64,000 bases of DNA from positions 17,568,067 to 17,632,066 of the forward strand of contig OW804094.1 of assembly GCA_942159475.1 (NCBI GenBank), given 5' to 3'. The notes beneath the pieces were generated by a model. The model ran no database searches. It worked only from the letters and a program-made list of their open reading frames with translations, and was not told the origin of the DNA. The DNA is from Sthenelais limicola. Lineage: Eukaryota > Annelida > Polychaeta > Phyllodocida > Sigalionidae. Position numbers and translations under genes: made by a program. Position 1 is the first letter of the stretch; each line of letters begins with the position of its first letter. Below are positions 46,229 through 57,727 of the stretch, in pieces.

Positions 46229-46458
46229 GGGTCAGATTTCCAGAAAATGTACAATTCACATTTAGAAACCTTCCCAAATAACCCGAATTTAATACAAAAA
46301 TGAGACTCATTTCAACATAACCAAACACATCCCTTGAATCAACTCGATGCCAAATATACTCAAATATACCTGGTATTCATCATTATTTAGCCTAATTTAG
46401 CAAAATTTCATAAATGTTTAGAGCTGCCAATTGTAGATTTTCTGGTGACTTCATTCAC
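46229..46458 (-). mobile_element. M1 MITE copy, degraded right end
   Basis: The left end is GGGTCAGATTTCCAG; the right end is eroded (TTTTCTGGTGACTTCATTCACC). Confidence 0.72.
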
Positions 46459-47787
46459 CATCTCTTAGTGTGGTAAAATGCTGGCTTTGGAAGCTGAAGC
46501 ATGAAGCGGTATTGGCTTTGGACCCTTCAGCTGATGGCTGCCTACAATGTCATGATTTTGTGTCACATTATAACCTGGTTCGAAAAAATGCTTTTTTCAC
46601 AAAAAAACACTCGTTGCCATGGCAACATAATACAAACATAATTTTGTTTCGTTGAAATCTAAATTTGTTACATCTCCATACTTGGACTGGTTGCTATGGT
46701 ACCCCAACCTGTACAGTATATTTTATAGTATATTCATAAGTTTGGCAATAATGGCCTGAGCTGGGTGCTTTTTCCCATATAGAGATCAATGCTATTTTTG
46801 TGAAAAAGGACACAAAAACGTCAAAATCTCAAAAAGCACACGGTTCCATTAGGGGACCTTTCATGTTCCGCCATGTGTCCCGCACTATATAAAAAAAAGA
46901 ATCAGCTTTACATTATTTTCTCCGATCTCCATGATAAAGTTCCTGTACTAGTTGTTAAATTCACAGGGAAATGCTCATGAATATTGCTATAACTAAATGT
47001 ATGTAAGTTAATTAAAAGTTGATTAAAAGTTCATTCTATTTAATCATATTCCAATAAGAAATCTCAAAATAAAGAAAAGTTCTAGAGTTAGAGTCCGGTG
47101 TATTATGGCTATCGGCTCTACCATGTAGGATTAGTGACTATAGGTAATCCTTCACATAATTGTAACTTGTTTTCTCTGCCTGGATTAGGGATTATCACAC
47201 CTTATTATCACCACCCTGGATGGGATACTCTCTCTCTTCTAAAGCTTATCATGTGATGTGTCAAAAGGTGTACTTGATTACGGAATTTTCGCGAAAGATA
47301 TTGGCTGTGGGAGATCTTGAGATTCTTTTTGTTTTCATCCAAGAATCGTTTGGGCATGCGGTTTTCACATTTAATGTTCTGAAGTTTGTCCATTCTTGAC
47401 TTTAACAGCTGGAGTTATCCATTTAAATTTTGGCATAGTGTTTTAATAATAAGGGTGATACAGTTTCTGAGGCCAATAATGTCAGGCAGTCTTTCTAACT
47501 GCCTCATTCTATTAAGTCATTTCGAAATTGAAGGTACTCAAGTTAAACCTTACACTTTAAATCGTCACCATTTATTATATATATATATATGAAACTTTTA
47601 TTCATAATTACATGTACATAGAATATAATTACGAATTGGACACATTCTTCACAGAAATGATCTTCCTGAAGGCCCTAGGAAAATAAAAGAACTGATTCAA
47701 AATGCCTTGGTTCATTATAATGGGAGTTATGTCAATCTTTGGGTTCCTTATACCCATAGGTGAAGGTGTTCATTGTATCGGTTATAA
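46459..47787. other. No feature recognised
   Basis: Intron sequence with a short (TA)n run near 47578. Confidence 0.5.
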
Positions 47788-48022
47788 GGGTCAGATTTTC
47801 AGAAAATGTACAATTGGCAGATGTAAACATGTAGTAAATTCTGCTAAATGAGGCTGCAATTTAGTCAATACTAGGTAAATCCGAGTATATTCGGCATTGC
47901 ATTGATTCTATCAATCGGTTTGGTTAGGTGAAACTACATTTTGAACTTTATTTTCGTCTGAAATTTGGGTTATTTGGGAGGATTGCTGAAGGTGAATTGG
48001 CCATTTTCTGGCGACTTGACCC
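47788..48022 (+). mobile_element. M1 MITE copy, mixed ends
   Basis: The left end is canonical; the right is CTGGCGACTTGACCC. ATAA is duplicated on both sides. Confidence 0.87.
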
Positions 48023-48082
48023 ATAAAGCAAGGTCAAGGTAACATGGGCTCTAGTTGGCAATCTAAAATAGTTCCTCTATAA

Positions 48083-48315
48083 GGGTTAGGTCGTCTGACA
48101 AATGTACAATTCGCCTTCACCAATCTTCTCAAATACCTCAAATTTAAGACAAAATTGAGGTTATAATGAAGTTCAACACAACCAAACAGGTTTTTTGAAT
48201 CAATATGATACCAAATGTACTCAGATATATCTAGTGTTTATCATTTTCTAGCCTAATTTAACAGAAATGACTAAATGTGTGGAGCTGTTGATTATACAAT
48301 TTCTGACGATCTGAT
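48083..48315 (-). mobile_element. M1 MITE copy, variant ends
   Basis: The left end is GGGTTAGGTCGTCTG and the right CTGACGATCTGA. The last bases of the right end have changed. Confidence 0.78.
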
Positions 48316-48381
48316 GGTGCCAAATTGAATCTACATTTGAAAGGGGAGCTAGAAAGTACTATTGGCTACTATGTATTATGT

Positions 48382-48616
48382 GGGTCAGATTTTCAGAAAA
48401 TGTACAATTGGCAGTTTTACTTATTTAGGATGTTCTGCAAAATTAGGTTGCAATTTGGTCAATACCAGGTAAATTCGAGTATATTCGGCATTGCATAGAT
48501 TCTAGCTATCTGTTTGGTTAGGTTGAACTGTATTTTGAACTTTATTTTCGTCTGAAATTTGGGTTATTTCGGAGAATTTTTTAAAGTGAATTGTACATTT
48601 TCTGAAAATCTGACCC
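48382..48616 (+). mobile_element. M1 MITE copy
   Basis: Canonical ends. ATGT and ATAC flank it. Confidence 0.87.
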
Positions 48617-48828
48617 ATACATGTACGTGGGTGGTCTAGAGTGATTGTGGTTGTAAGGCAAATTCTCCTGGTAGCTCTGATGGTAAGGGCAATTAATAGA
48701 CATGTAATAGGGATGTTTAGTGTTATGTCCTCACCAAAACACCCACACACTTTGACTGTGTTGGAAATTAATTTAGGCAAAATCTGACCATTTTCTGCGC
48801 TCAGTGCGCACTTATATAGCTAAAACTA

Positions 48829-49048
48829 GGGAGGTTCAGCAAGTCTAGCCTATACGTAAACGTAAACGTATCCGCATCTCTGATATATAAAAATATTATG
48901 TTAAAAGGAACAAAGAGGTTCAGTAAAACATGGCGGGAAAAACATAACGTAACATATCAAGCAAAATGTATTTTTTATGCATAAAAATGCAACGTAATTC
49001 GCAAAAAAGATACGGATACAGCTACGTAATTGGGTGCGGAACCCCCCT
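48829..49048. mobile_element. M5 MITE, copy 3
   Basis: GGGAGGTTCAGCAAGTCTAG to GGTGCGGAACCCCCC, with TA on both sides. Confidence 0.66.
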
Positions 49049-49206
49049 ATTATTCACAGAATGACCGCAAAACATTTCCCAGTCAAATGACAAGTTACCT
49101 ATCAGGTGGTGCGTGTAAGCTGGGCTATTCAATCTGAGATAACAAGATGAACTCGTGTTATCTTGTGCCCTTACGTAACGCATTGTCTACTCACGTAAAT
49201 AAACAT

Positions 49207-49457
49207 GAGTCAGATCTTCAGAAAATGCACAATCGGCAGATCTACACATTTAGTAAATTCTGCTAAATTAGGCTGTAAAATGGTGAATACTAGGTATATC
49301 TGAGGATATTTGACATTAGTGACTTTTGTTTCATTTTTTAAATAGAAAACAATCTGTTTATGTTGAACTGAATTTTGAACCTGATTTTTATCTTAAATTT
49401 GGGTTATTTTGAGAGGATTGGTGAAGGTGAATTGTACATATTCTGGCGATTTCACCC
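49207..49457 (+). mobile_element. M1 MITE copy, variant ends with a small internal insertion
   Basis: The left end is GAGTCAGATCTTCAG and the right CTGGCGATTTCACCC. ACAT is duplicated on both sides. It is about 15 bp longer than other copies around 49325-49350. Confidence 0.83.
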
Positions 49458-49699
49458 ACATGTTGTGACCATGTATGTGCATTATTGCACTTGTTAGACA
49501 ATAACTTTATCCCTGGTCTTACATTTTACGAAACTATTTGATACCAAAACTTGTATTTGGGACAGTATGCCACAGTCGTACTAGTGTATTTAATTCAACA
49601 TAGTTGAATATTCGTTATGGTTATATAACAATGACAAAAATTGGTGAAAATTGGGTGACGTACACGTTTGCTTATATGATATTTTAAAATTCAATTGAT

Positions 49700-50083
49700 A
49701 AATTGATATTTTTCAAAGTGTTTTTTCCACAAAATCACATTATTGGAATGTTCTGATTTTTGGGGAGTTTGTTACTTATAGTTATGTCAATCGATGTATT
49801 AAATTCCAGGACAATCTATGTAATATGTCCTTTCGTTTTAAAGGTCCTCATATGGACTACATTTAGTTACTTTACTGTTTATTGCCCCCCAGAAATATTG
49901 GAAACTTTTTTTTTTCAAAAACGAAAATATCAAACCTAAAATCTAGAAATACTTATTATTTTATTAGACTGTTTACTATCATTGGAATCGGCTTGATCTC
50001 CTCTTTTCAAATATAATAGTATCTCAAAATCTATTTTTTGCGACTTATGACTCATTTTCCTGAAACACATCACATATATGGCA
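49700..50083 (+). mobile_element. M2 MITE copy, left end missing
   Basis: The body starts at AATTGATATTTTTCAAAGTG and the right end is intact (CTCATTTTCCTGAAACACAT then CAC). Confidence 0.8.
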
Positions 50084-50188
50084 GAACTAAAGCGCTACGT
50101 TATCAATAACAATAACAATACTTGTAAAATTTTATTATATTAGATATCGTTATACAAGATTTAGGAAATAATGACTGCACGACTAAGT

Positions 50189-50428
50189 GGGTCAGATTTT
50201 CAGAAAACATACAATCAGCAGCTCTACAAATTTGGTAACTTCTGTTAAATTAGACAGAAATATGAAAATGTGTATAATGTGTATATCAGAGTATCTTTGG
50301 CATTGTGTTGATTAAAAATATCCCTTTTATTGTATTAAACTGCATTTTGAACATCACTTTTCACCTAAATTTGAGTTATTTGAAAGGATTGGTGAAGGTG
50401 AATTGAACATTTTCTTACAATCTGACCC
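50189..50428 (+). mobile_element. M1 MITE copy
   Basis: The left end is GGGTCAGATTTTCAG and the right CTTACAATCTGACCC, with AAGT on both sides. Confidence 0.86.
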
Positions 50429-50789
50429 AAGTTCTCTCACTGATTTATTATCGACTAGAAAATGCAAGACAGCATAAATAATGACTACTTATATATTACT
50501 GTACTGAGGCGACATTTATGTTTTTCCATTAGTGCATCGTGTGCTGGTCTACGTGAGGATATGACTAGGTTATGTTTACATTACGTCATAGGAACAGGTA
50601 GTAACAGGATGTAAGATATCTATTGTCATCACAGGAGAGGTACACCATCTCTAGGTGACCAGTGATGAGCTAGTGTTACGTAATAATGTCAATACAGGTA
50701 GAACATAATGGGCAGGATCCGAGAAGTGCAATATAGGGAGCAGTGTCAGTGTAAACCTTAAACACTGAAAAACCGTCACTGTAAGTTGA

Positions 50790-51135
50790 ATAGGGTATTT
50801 GCATAGCCGCCATTTTGAATCTTGATTCACATGGAATTATGAAACTAATGGTACAGTCTAAAATCTATGGAAAACATGCCATGTTCAGTAGGAATATTTA
50901 TCAATGCTCTAATGTCAATACCCATGTGTTATACATTTTTCCATAACACAAGTCCCCATATTCCCATCATGCATTTGGTTTTCATAGATCATTTATAAAA
51001 GCTATTATATTGGTGAAAACATTCTTGCAATTTTCGAAAAATGCCTTGCCAAACAGTTGTATGTGAGATTACAGCAGTATCCATCCCAGGATGCACTGTA
51101 ACAGATATGCGCAGTGAGACATGCAAATCCCCTAT
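50790..51135 (-). mobile_element. M3 element, complete copy
   Basis: ATAGGGTATTTGCAT at the left and ATGCAAATCCCCTAT at the right, 346 bp. TGA stands on both sides and may be a 3-bp duplication. Confidence 0.75.
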
Positions 51136-51138
51136 TGA

Positions 51139-51648
51139 TTTTGGTTCACCAAAGTTATACTAATGGGTTCGATTGTTGGTGCGCACCTGTGTGCACACAC
51201 CTACACTGGAGTTTATGGGCATGAGTGCTCGTGAATTTATCACTTGTTCTTGTATGTATTTGGATAAATTTGTGATATGAGTCTATCCATGGTATTTCAA
51301 AATAACGAGGCGAGGCATAAAGCACCTAACCGGTACAGCCGTTGAATCTAAAATCACCCCCCAGCCCACCGCCTTAAATTGGTTACCATTACCATCTAGG
51401 GATTCAACTTTAGGATAATATATGTATCATAACGTGTGAATAGACTTCATATGACTGTTGTTAGAAATGTTATAATTGCCTCAGAGACAGCCCCTAGTTC
51501 ACTGGCTGATAATATCTAGCTCCTGGCTTTACTTGTAATAAATTCAGGCAAGCAAATTATTTCTTCTTGGAGAAAACCAGCTCCTAGTGTTGTAATAGTA
51601 CCAATGAACGTTTCACCTAGAATTTACTTTGTCTTTCGTTATTTGCAG
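51139..51648. other. End of the 33.6-kb intron
   Basis: No repeat was recognised. The final stretch is the acceptor region of exon 3. Confidence 0.5.
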
Positions 51649-51702
51649 ATACGGCCGAAACAAGAATTTCAACTCAAGATTAAAAACTTTCTACCTCCAT
51701 TG
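51649..51702 (+). CDS. SPATA1: SPATA1-like gene, exon 3 in window (micro-exon of N-terminal domain)
   Basis: This is a 54-nt, 18-codon exon in phase 0 at both ends, with acceptor TCGTTATTTGCAG and donor TTG|GTAAGT. It encodes IRPKQEFQLKIKNFLPPL. The human SPATA1 counterpart, as I recall it, is 'VKEKQESELKLKSFAPPY', so Lys-Gln-Glu, the Leu-Lys repeat and the Phe-x-Pro-Pro ending are shared. It follows a 33.6-kb intron and precedes one of only 193 bp. Such a small exon is easily missed by gene callers, but the phase match with both neighbours supports it strongly. Confidence 0.87.
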
Positions 51703-51895
51703 GTAAGTGGCAGTTTCCTTATTAGATATATAATAAATAATATTCATTATTATTATGCCATACTTCCAATATTCACCCTTAAATGTTGTCAATGGAGACT
51801 TTAAAGACATTTGCAGTCCTCCACTCATTTTTATTTTTTAAGTACTTCTTGATATTCATCTATTTTTAATTTAAGAAAATATTTTCCAATTGTAG

Positions 51896-52109
51896 GCTTA
51901 TGTACCGGAAGTATTTCTCCTAGAAGCTAGCCCAGAATACCTTTCATCCTACCCCTCTAGTGGTGCCCCTAGTGGTAGGAATTCACGGTTAGACACTGGT
52001 CCCAGTGACTTCAACCCCCTCCGTACGGTACCACCCATACGTTCCCAACAGGGCTCTATACGTAACGGTCATGGCAGCATTGGTAGTACTGCTGGTGGTA
52101 CACAAACAG
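51896..52109 (+). CDS. SPATA1: SPATA1-like gene, exon 4 in window (end of conserved domain, start of low-complexity region)
   Basis: The acceptor is TTCCAATTGTAG and the donor is ACAAACAG|GTAATA. The exon has 71 codons plus one base, leaving a split Gly codon. It begins AYVPEVFLLEASPEYLSSYP, matching the human 'ALQPELYLLP' strand that closes the conserved N-terminal block. After about 20 residues it becomes Ser/Gly/Pro/Arg-rich with no recognisable fold (SGAPSGRNSRLDTGPSDFN and on). An M2 transposon begins only 38 nt after the donor. Confidence 0.87.
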
Positions 52110-52147
52110 GTAATAAAGACAGATAACTCGTTATTTTGCTACCAATT

Positions 52148-52555
52148 GTGATGTGTTTCAGGTCAATGAGTCATAAGTCGCAAAAAATAGATTTTGAGAT
52201 ATCATTGTATTTGAAACGATGAGATCAAGCCGATTCCAATGATAGTAAACAGTCTAATGATCTAATAAGTATTTCTAGATTTTAAGTTTGATATTTTCGT
52301 TTAAAAAAAAAATAGTTTCCAATATTTCTGGGGGTCAATTAACACTAAAGTAACTAAATTTAGTCCATATGAGGACCTTTAAAACGAAAGAATGTATTAC
52401 ATAGATTATCCTGCAGTTTGATACATCGATTGATATAGCCATTAGTGGTAAACCCTCCAAAAATTAGAACATTCCAATAATGTGATCTTGTGAAAAAAAC
52501 ACTTTGAAAAATATCAATTTTGCGACGTATGACTCATTTTCCTGAAACACATCAC
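52148..52555 (-). mobile_element. M2 MITE copy, young
   Basis: GTGATGTGTTTCAGG to CTGAAACACATCAC, 408 bp, with AATT on both sides. It is nearly identical to the copy at 57237. It starts 38 nt after the exon 4 donor. Confidence 0.92.
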
Positions 52556-53130
52556 AATTCATTTATAGGTCAAGGTGTGATATTTTGTGTTTCTTGACTG
52601 CATTCAATGTAAAAAGGATTAGCTGACTTTGTGTGGTTCCATTTGGTTAAATACATTCTTCTAAGTATTTTATTCAACTTATGACACAGTGTGGGGATTT
52701 CAAAATGAGTTAATTTTATTCTAAGTTAATCTTATTATCACTACATTAAATTTTGACAACTTATATTTATAGTTTATTATTCAAAATTTTCAAATTATCA
52801 TTAGTTATAATTGAATATTCAAAATTTCAAGAAGTAGTTCATTGGGTAGATGAAAACAATTATTTTGTTGGGATCGGAAACACAGAATATTATTAGTGAC
52901 CTTCAATGGTAGATTTATGATTTGTTGAATATATACCAATTTGATATTAGTGCATGCGTTTGTGTTACGATATAAGATACCTTATGAGCAAACCATAACT
53001 AAATGACTCGATGTTTTATTTCATTCTTATTTTATTGTATTCAAATAATAAATAATATTCATTATGGGAGGTGTGCTTTTCTAGACCAAGCATTCATTAT
53101 AATGACCCTCTATTGAAAAAACTACATACA
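52556..53130. other. No feature recognised
   Basis: AT-rich intron. Confidence 0.5.
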
Positions 53131-53240
53131 GGACTTAGTCCACTAAGCCGATTCTCAGGCGATTTTGTGCCGCAGAGGACTCTATTGCACAAAGTTGTGT
53201 GAGAATCGCATAAGAATTGGCTTAGTGGACTAGGGCCTTT
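53131..53240. mobile_element. M6 palindromic MITE, copy 2
   Basis: TTAGTCCACTAAGCCGATTC pairs with GAATTGGCTTAGTGGACTA. The loop contains GCCGCAGAGGACTC. Confidence 0.7.
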
Positions 53241-53305
53241 AGTTGTTGGTTTACTGGGTGATGTATTAGTTGGCATCTCTGTACCAGTGTGCAAACCAAC
53301 ATTAA

Positions 53306-53416
53306 CGACCTTGGCCACTAAGCCCATTCTCAGATATGATTCTCACATAATTTAGTAGAAAAGAGTCCTCTGCGGCGCAAAATCGCATGAAAATCGGTTT
53401 AGTAAACTACGGCCTT
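53306..53416. mobile_element. M6 palindromic MITE, copy 3 (opposite orientation)
   Basis: The loop reads GAGTCCTCTGCGGC, the reverse of copy 2, which lies only 65 bp away. The stem is GGCCACTAAGCCCATTCTCA against ATGAAAATCGGTTTAGTAAA. Confidence 0.68.
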
Positions 53417-54328
53417 TAGTTGCTGCCGAAATTGTTAAAACAAATTCCTTCAAACACTGTCAATATTTGAGAGAAAAGTAAACAAATAAAATGTCCACTC
53501 CCTTTAATTACAACATGCCTCCCATTTTGATTCATTATCTGTTTGATTTTGATTTTGTTGAAAAATTATTTCTCAAAGCATGATTTGTCTTGTGTTTTTA
53601 TTGTTGAATAATCCTAATGTGAAGATTCATTTACAGATTAGAGTTAGGTTTAGTAACCAAATTATGTAAATTTACCAGCAGTGTGTGTCTATTATTGCCA
53701 CTTCTTCATTTCCTTCTTCACTTCCTCCTTCTCTAACAAATAATGCAGTGTTCTCCCTATACATAGATTTCACTGACGTCACGGCCCTCGCCATGTCTGG
53801 GGTCTAGTTAGATGCCTATGTATGCTGCGATACTTGAAAATACCGTTTTCTGGCTGTTTTAACCTTTACTAGTTTTAATCTGCCTCAACAATACCTTCTT
53901 GATAGGGTTAGATAATCTGCCTTTAGTGTAGTATTACCCAAGTATCCCCTCTTGTGAGGTTTATCAACTTTGTTTTGATAAACGCGCCGAAGACGGCAAT
54001 GGTAGCACTGACCCAGGACATGGCGGCCAGTAGAGTTCCCCAGCCTACTGGGTGACGTCATGTGAAATCTCCCTATTGCTGGACTTTAGTGCGCAAGGCA
54101 GGAATTGCCAAGATTCAAAACAAACCATATAGGTAGTACCTATCTTGAAAGATACCGTTAAGATTTGATTTTTTAAAAATTATACTTAGAAGTATTACTT
54201 TTTGGATTTGCAAAGCATCATTTAGTCATTAATTCCCTAGGGGGAAAGATTTGGTCTTTCCAGGCAGGGGTCTAACTTATGATCTCGTAGTCTTTGGAAA
54301 CCAGGACTGGCCTGTGTGACTGCCAATT
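53417..54328. other. No feature recognised
   Basis: Intron sequence. Confidence 0.5.
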
Positions 54329-54732
54329 GTGATGTGTTACAGGAAAACGAGTTACAAGTCGCAACAAATTGATTATGAGATATAACCATATTTGAGAAGA
54401 TGAGATCACGCGAATTCTAATGATAGTAAACATTAGAATATCTTTTCCTTTATGTTTGATAAAATTGTTTAAAAAAATATTTATGTTTGAAGACTAGTTT
54501 GAAATATTTCTGGGTGGACAGTTTACAGTAAAGTAACTAAATATACTCCATATATGGGTCACCTTCTAAACGCAAGGATATATTTAGTACACTGTCTTGG
54601 AATTTGGCACATGTATTGAAAGCGCCAAACCCTCCAAAAATCAAAACATTCCAACCAAGAGATCGTGTCAATAAATCAGTTTGGAAAATATCATTTTTGC
54701 GAGTTGTGACTCATTTTCATGTAACACATCAC
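54329..54732 (-). mobile_element. M2 MITE copy
   Basis: GTGATGTGTTACAGG to CATGTAACACATCAC. AATT and AGTT flank it. Confidence 0.86.
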
Positions 54733-57236
54733 AGTTGTCACACGAAACACGAAACACATGTCATCCATACAGTTTAAGTGATTTTTATATGGCAAACGTT
54801 GTGCTTTGCCTTATCGCTGTCAGAGGCGCAATACCTATGGTAGGACCTAAGGGAAAACACTGCATAATTCAGATATGTTCCATTCCTTCAAAGAAGACCT
54901 GACTAAGGTTTAAACTCCCATTAATCACATGTATATATACTGGTTCTTTTCACATATATCATCGATGGACCCTTAACATAATGACATGTAAATACGTTCA
55001 TGTGTAAGTTATCTACCACAACGGATATATTTTTTTTCTTCTTGAGAATGCAAGAATTGAAGACAGAGACACTAATTATTATTAATTAACGCATACTGAA
55101 GCACTATCAATTAATAAATCGTCACACATTACTAAAATAAATTCCCTAATCTGCCAATTTTTTTACCCAACCAAATCGCCTTTTGACGCATTTTGGTTTC
55201 AAGATTTTGCTTTTGGGTCAATTTTAAAATGAACCAGTTATTCTTTCAAGTCAGATTTGTAATCTTCCTGCTTGCTTTATCTTGATTTTACTTTTTACTT
55301 TTTGCTATTTGCCCTGGCAAGTAATCTGATAAGCCTTATCAGGTTGTCCACTTAACTAGATAAATGAATCAGGGATAATCTCAACTAATTTACTCTGTCA
55401 ACTAATCCATGAGGATTTATGAGGCAGTAATACAAATTGAGGCAGTAATACAAATAGTCAAATTCATGAACAAAATGTAGAATCTTTATGACCATTAACC
55501 TGAGTGAGTGCCCATATTTTAAAAGCTTGGGGAATTTCAAAATGTTTGAGAAATACTCTTATTTTAGGCCCACACCAATACTCCCAAAGAAGTAATATAA
55601 TAAAAAAGAACATCCATTATTTTGGAAATATTTGACTGAGGCTCTTTCTGACATACTTTTTTCTTCAAATTAAATTTCTTCAAAGTACATATCATTCTAA
55701 AGCCATATCCTCCTCACCTCTTCCCTTTTAGCAGCCAACCTGGCAATCTGTTTTTCAATCTTCGATATTTTCAATCTGCCCCCTTTCTTTTCTTAGCTTT
55801 CGTTTCATGAATCTACTGAAACTTGAAAGTTAAACTCCTTATCTGAAACTTGACACTTAAACTCTTCCGCTAAATTATCTTTGCTGAAACTTCTTCGCTG
55901 AAGCTTAATTGACACTTTAACTCTAGAAGTTGAACAAATAAATATACCTACCTCACCAGACAAATCTATTTCTGACTATTTCTCTCCTTTCATGCTATCA
56001 GAAGGCAAGGATAGATAGACATTGCTGCAGAAGAAACTAACCCAGAGAGTAACCTCTCTATGTATTTAGGTATAACCACACAGAATCTACAGTAGATGCA
56101 TTATTCATCAGGAATTCACATTGACTTAATATAGAATTGCTAAACCTTGACCAGACTTTCCACACATGCTTCATACATCTGTCATTGCGAGACCTGATTT
56201 CTGTTAAAGCCATGATTTCAATCGCTTTTTATTGTTGTACAAATGAAAAAAGCAATCTGAATCTACTGAACAGTCTCTGTCTCTATCATTGGATGAAATT
56301 ATATTTCAAAATTCTAATGCATGATATAACGATAAAAATATGTTTGTGAACAATTGAAAATTAAATTGAAACTAAATCCAAGATGGCGGATGTATATGAA
56401 GCTGGGTGTTAGTCCTCAATTTAATGTCTGTATGGGTCGGGTCTCAAAATGGGTACAAAAACGTTAATACTTTTGAACTGAAAAAATATTTGAAAATTTA
56501 AAAAATCTTGTCTTTTTGTACATATTTTGGTGTCTTCACCCATTTTAAAGACACACATCAGAACGGATATACCATGAATAAGACACGTGTGTTATGCAAA
56601 GGCTGACTTCAAAACTGTTTCACAGATTTTGTGATTATTCGGAAATATCTGCAGGGTTCAACTTACTAATTGGGAAAAACAGATTATTTGTAGTGCAAAT
56701 CAAAATTCTCAAACATCTCTGCAAGCCGTAATGTTAGTTTTGCTAATTTTTTTTTATAGACTTGAAGGCATGAGTATGTCCCAATTTGAACCCTGAACCA
56801 AAAGAGTTCTAGTGAAATAATTTTGAAGTTTGCCTAAAAATGATAAGATTCTTGTTAATCCAGCATTGCACGAGCCCCTCATCCAGCTAACCTCTGATAC
56901 TGATACCACTAAGTGACAACCATTGCCACAACCACAGGGGATACATGCCTCCTCTCACCGTAACACACACCGAGGCACGGCACAACTTGTTCTTAACTTC
57001 TTTCAAACTTTTACTTTGTATATCCGAATCGAGTTCTAACCACTTTGTTTCTATTTCTGACTTCTTTGTCAGTTATTGACGAGTTAATTTATCAATATTT
57101 CTGAGAGTATGATTTTGGGACGAGAGACAATGTCTTTGTTCCTGCCTTTTGTGATCTATTCCTAGTGCATCGTTAGAGCAACAAAACAAGCATCCAATCT
57201 ATCAATGCTTTGGTATACATTTCAACAGAACTATTT
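54733..57236. other. Long unique intron stretch, no feature recognised
   Basis: It contains a few CTGAAACTT-type short repeats near 55815-55905. No exon with matching phase was found. Confidence 0.45.
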
Positions 57237-57644
57237 GTGATGTGTTTCAGGTCAATGAGTCATAAGTCGCAAAAAATAGATTTTGAGATATCATTGTATT
57301 TGAAACGATGAGATCAAGCCGATTCCAATGATAGTAAACAGTCTAATGATCTAATAAGTATTTCTAGATTTTAAGTTTGATATTTTCGTTTAAAAAAAAA
57401 ATAGTTTCCAATATTTCTGGGGGGCAATTAACAGTGAAGTAACTAAATTTAGTCCATATGAGGACCTTTAAAACGAAAGAATGTATTACATAGATTATCC
57501 TGCAGTTTGATACATCGATTGATATAGCCATAAGTGGTAAACCCTCCAAAAATTAGAACATTCCAATAATGTGATCTTGTGAAAAAAACACTTTGAAAAA
57601 TATCAATTTTGCGACTTATGACTCATTTTCCTGAAACACATCAC
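57237..57644 (-). mobile_element. M2 MITE copy, young
   Basis: 408 bp, with ATTT on both sides. It differs from the copy at 52148 at about five positions by eye. Confidence 0.92.
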
Positions 57645-57727
57645 ATTTGACAAGCAAATAACTGGTTTGAAGTAGGTTGAGGCTATCCTCAAAAAAAGAA
57701 AAGGGTTCATGAACTACCCTCAGTACT

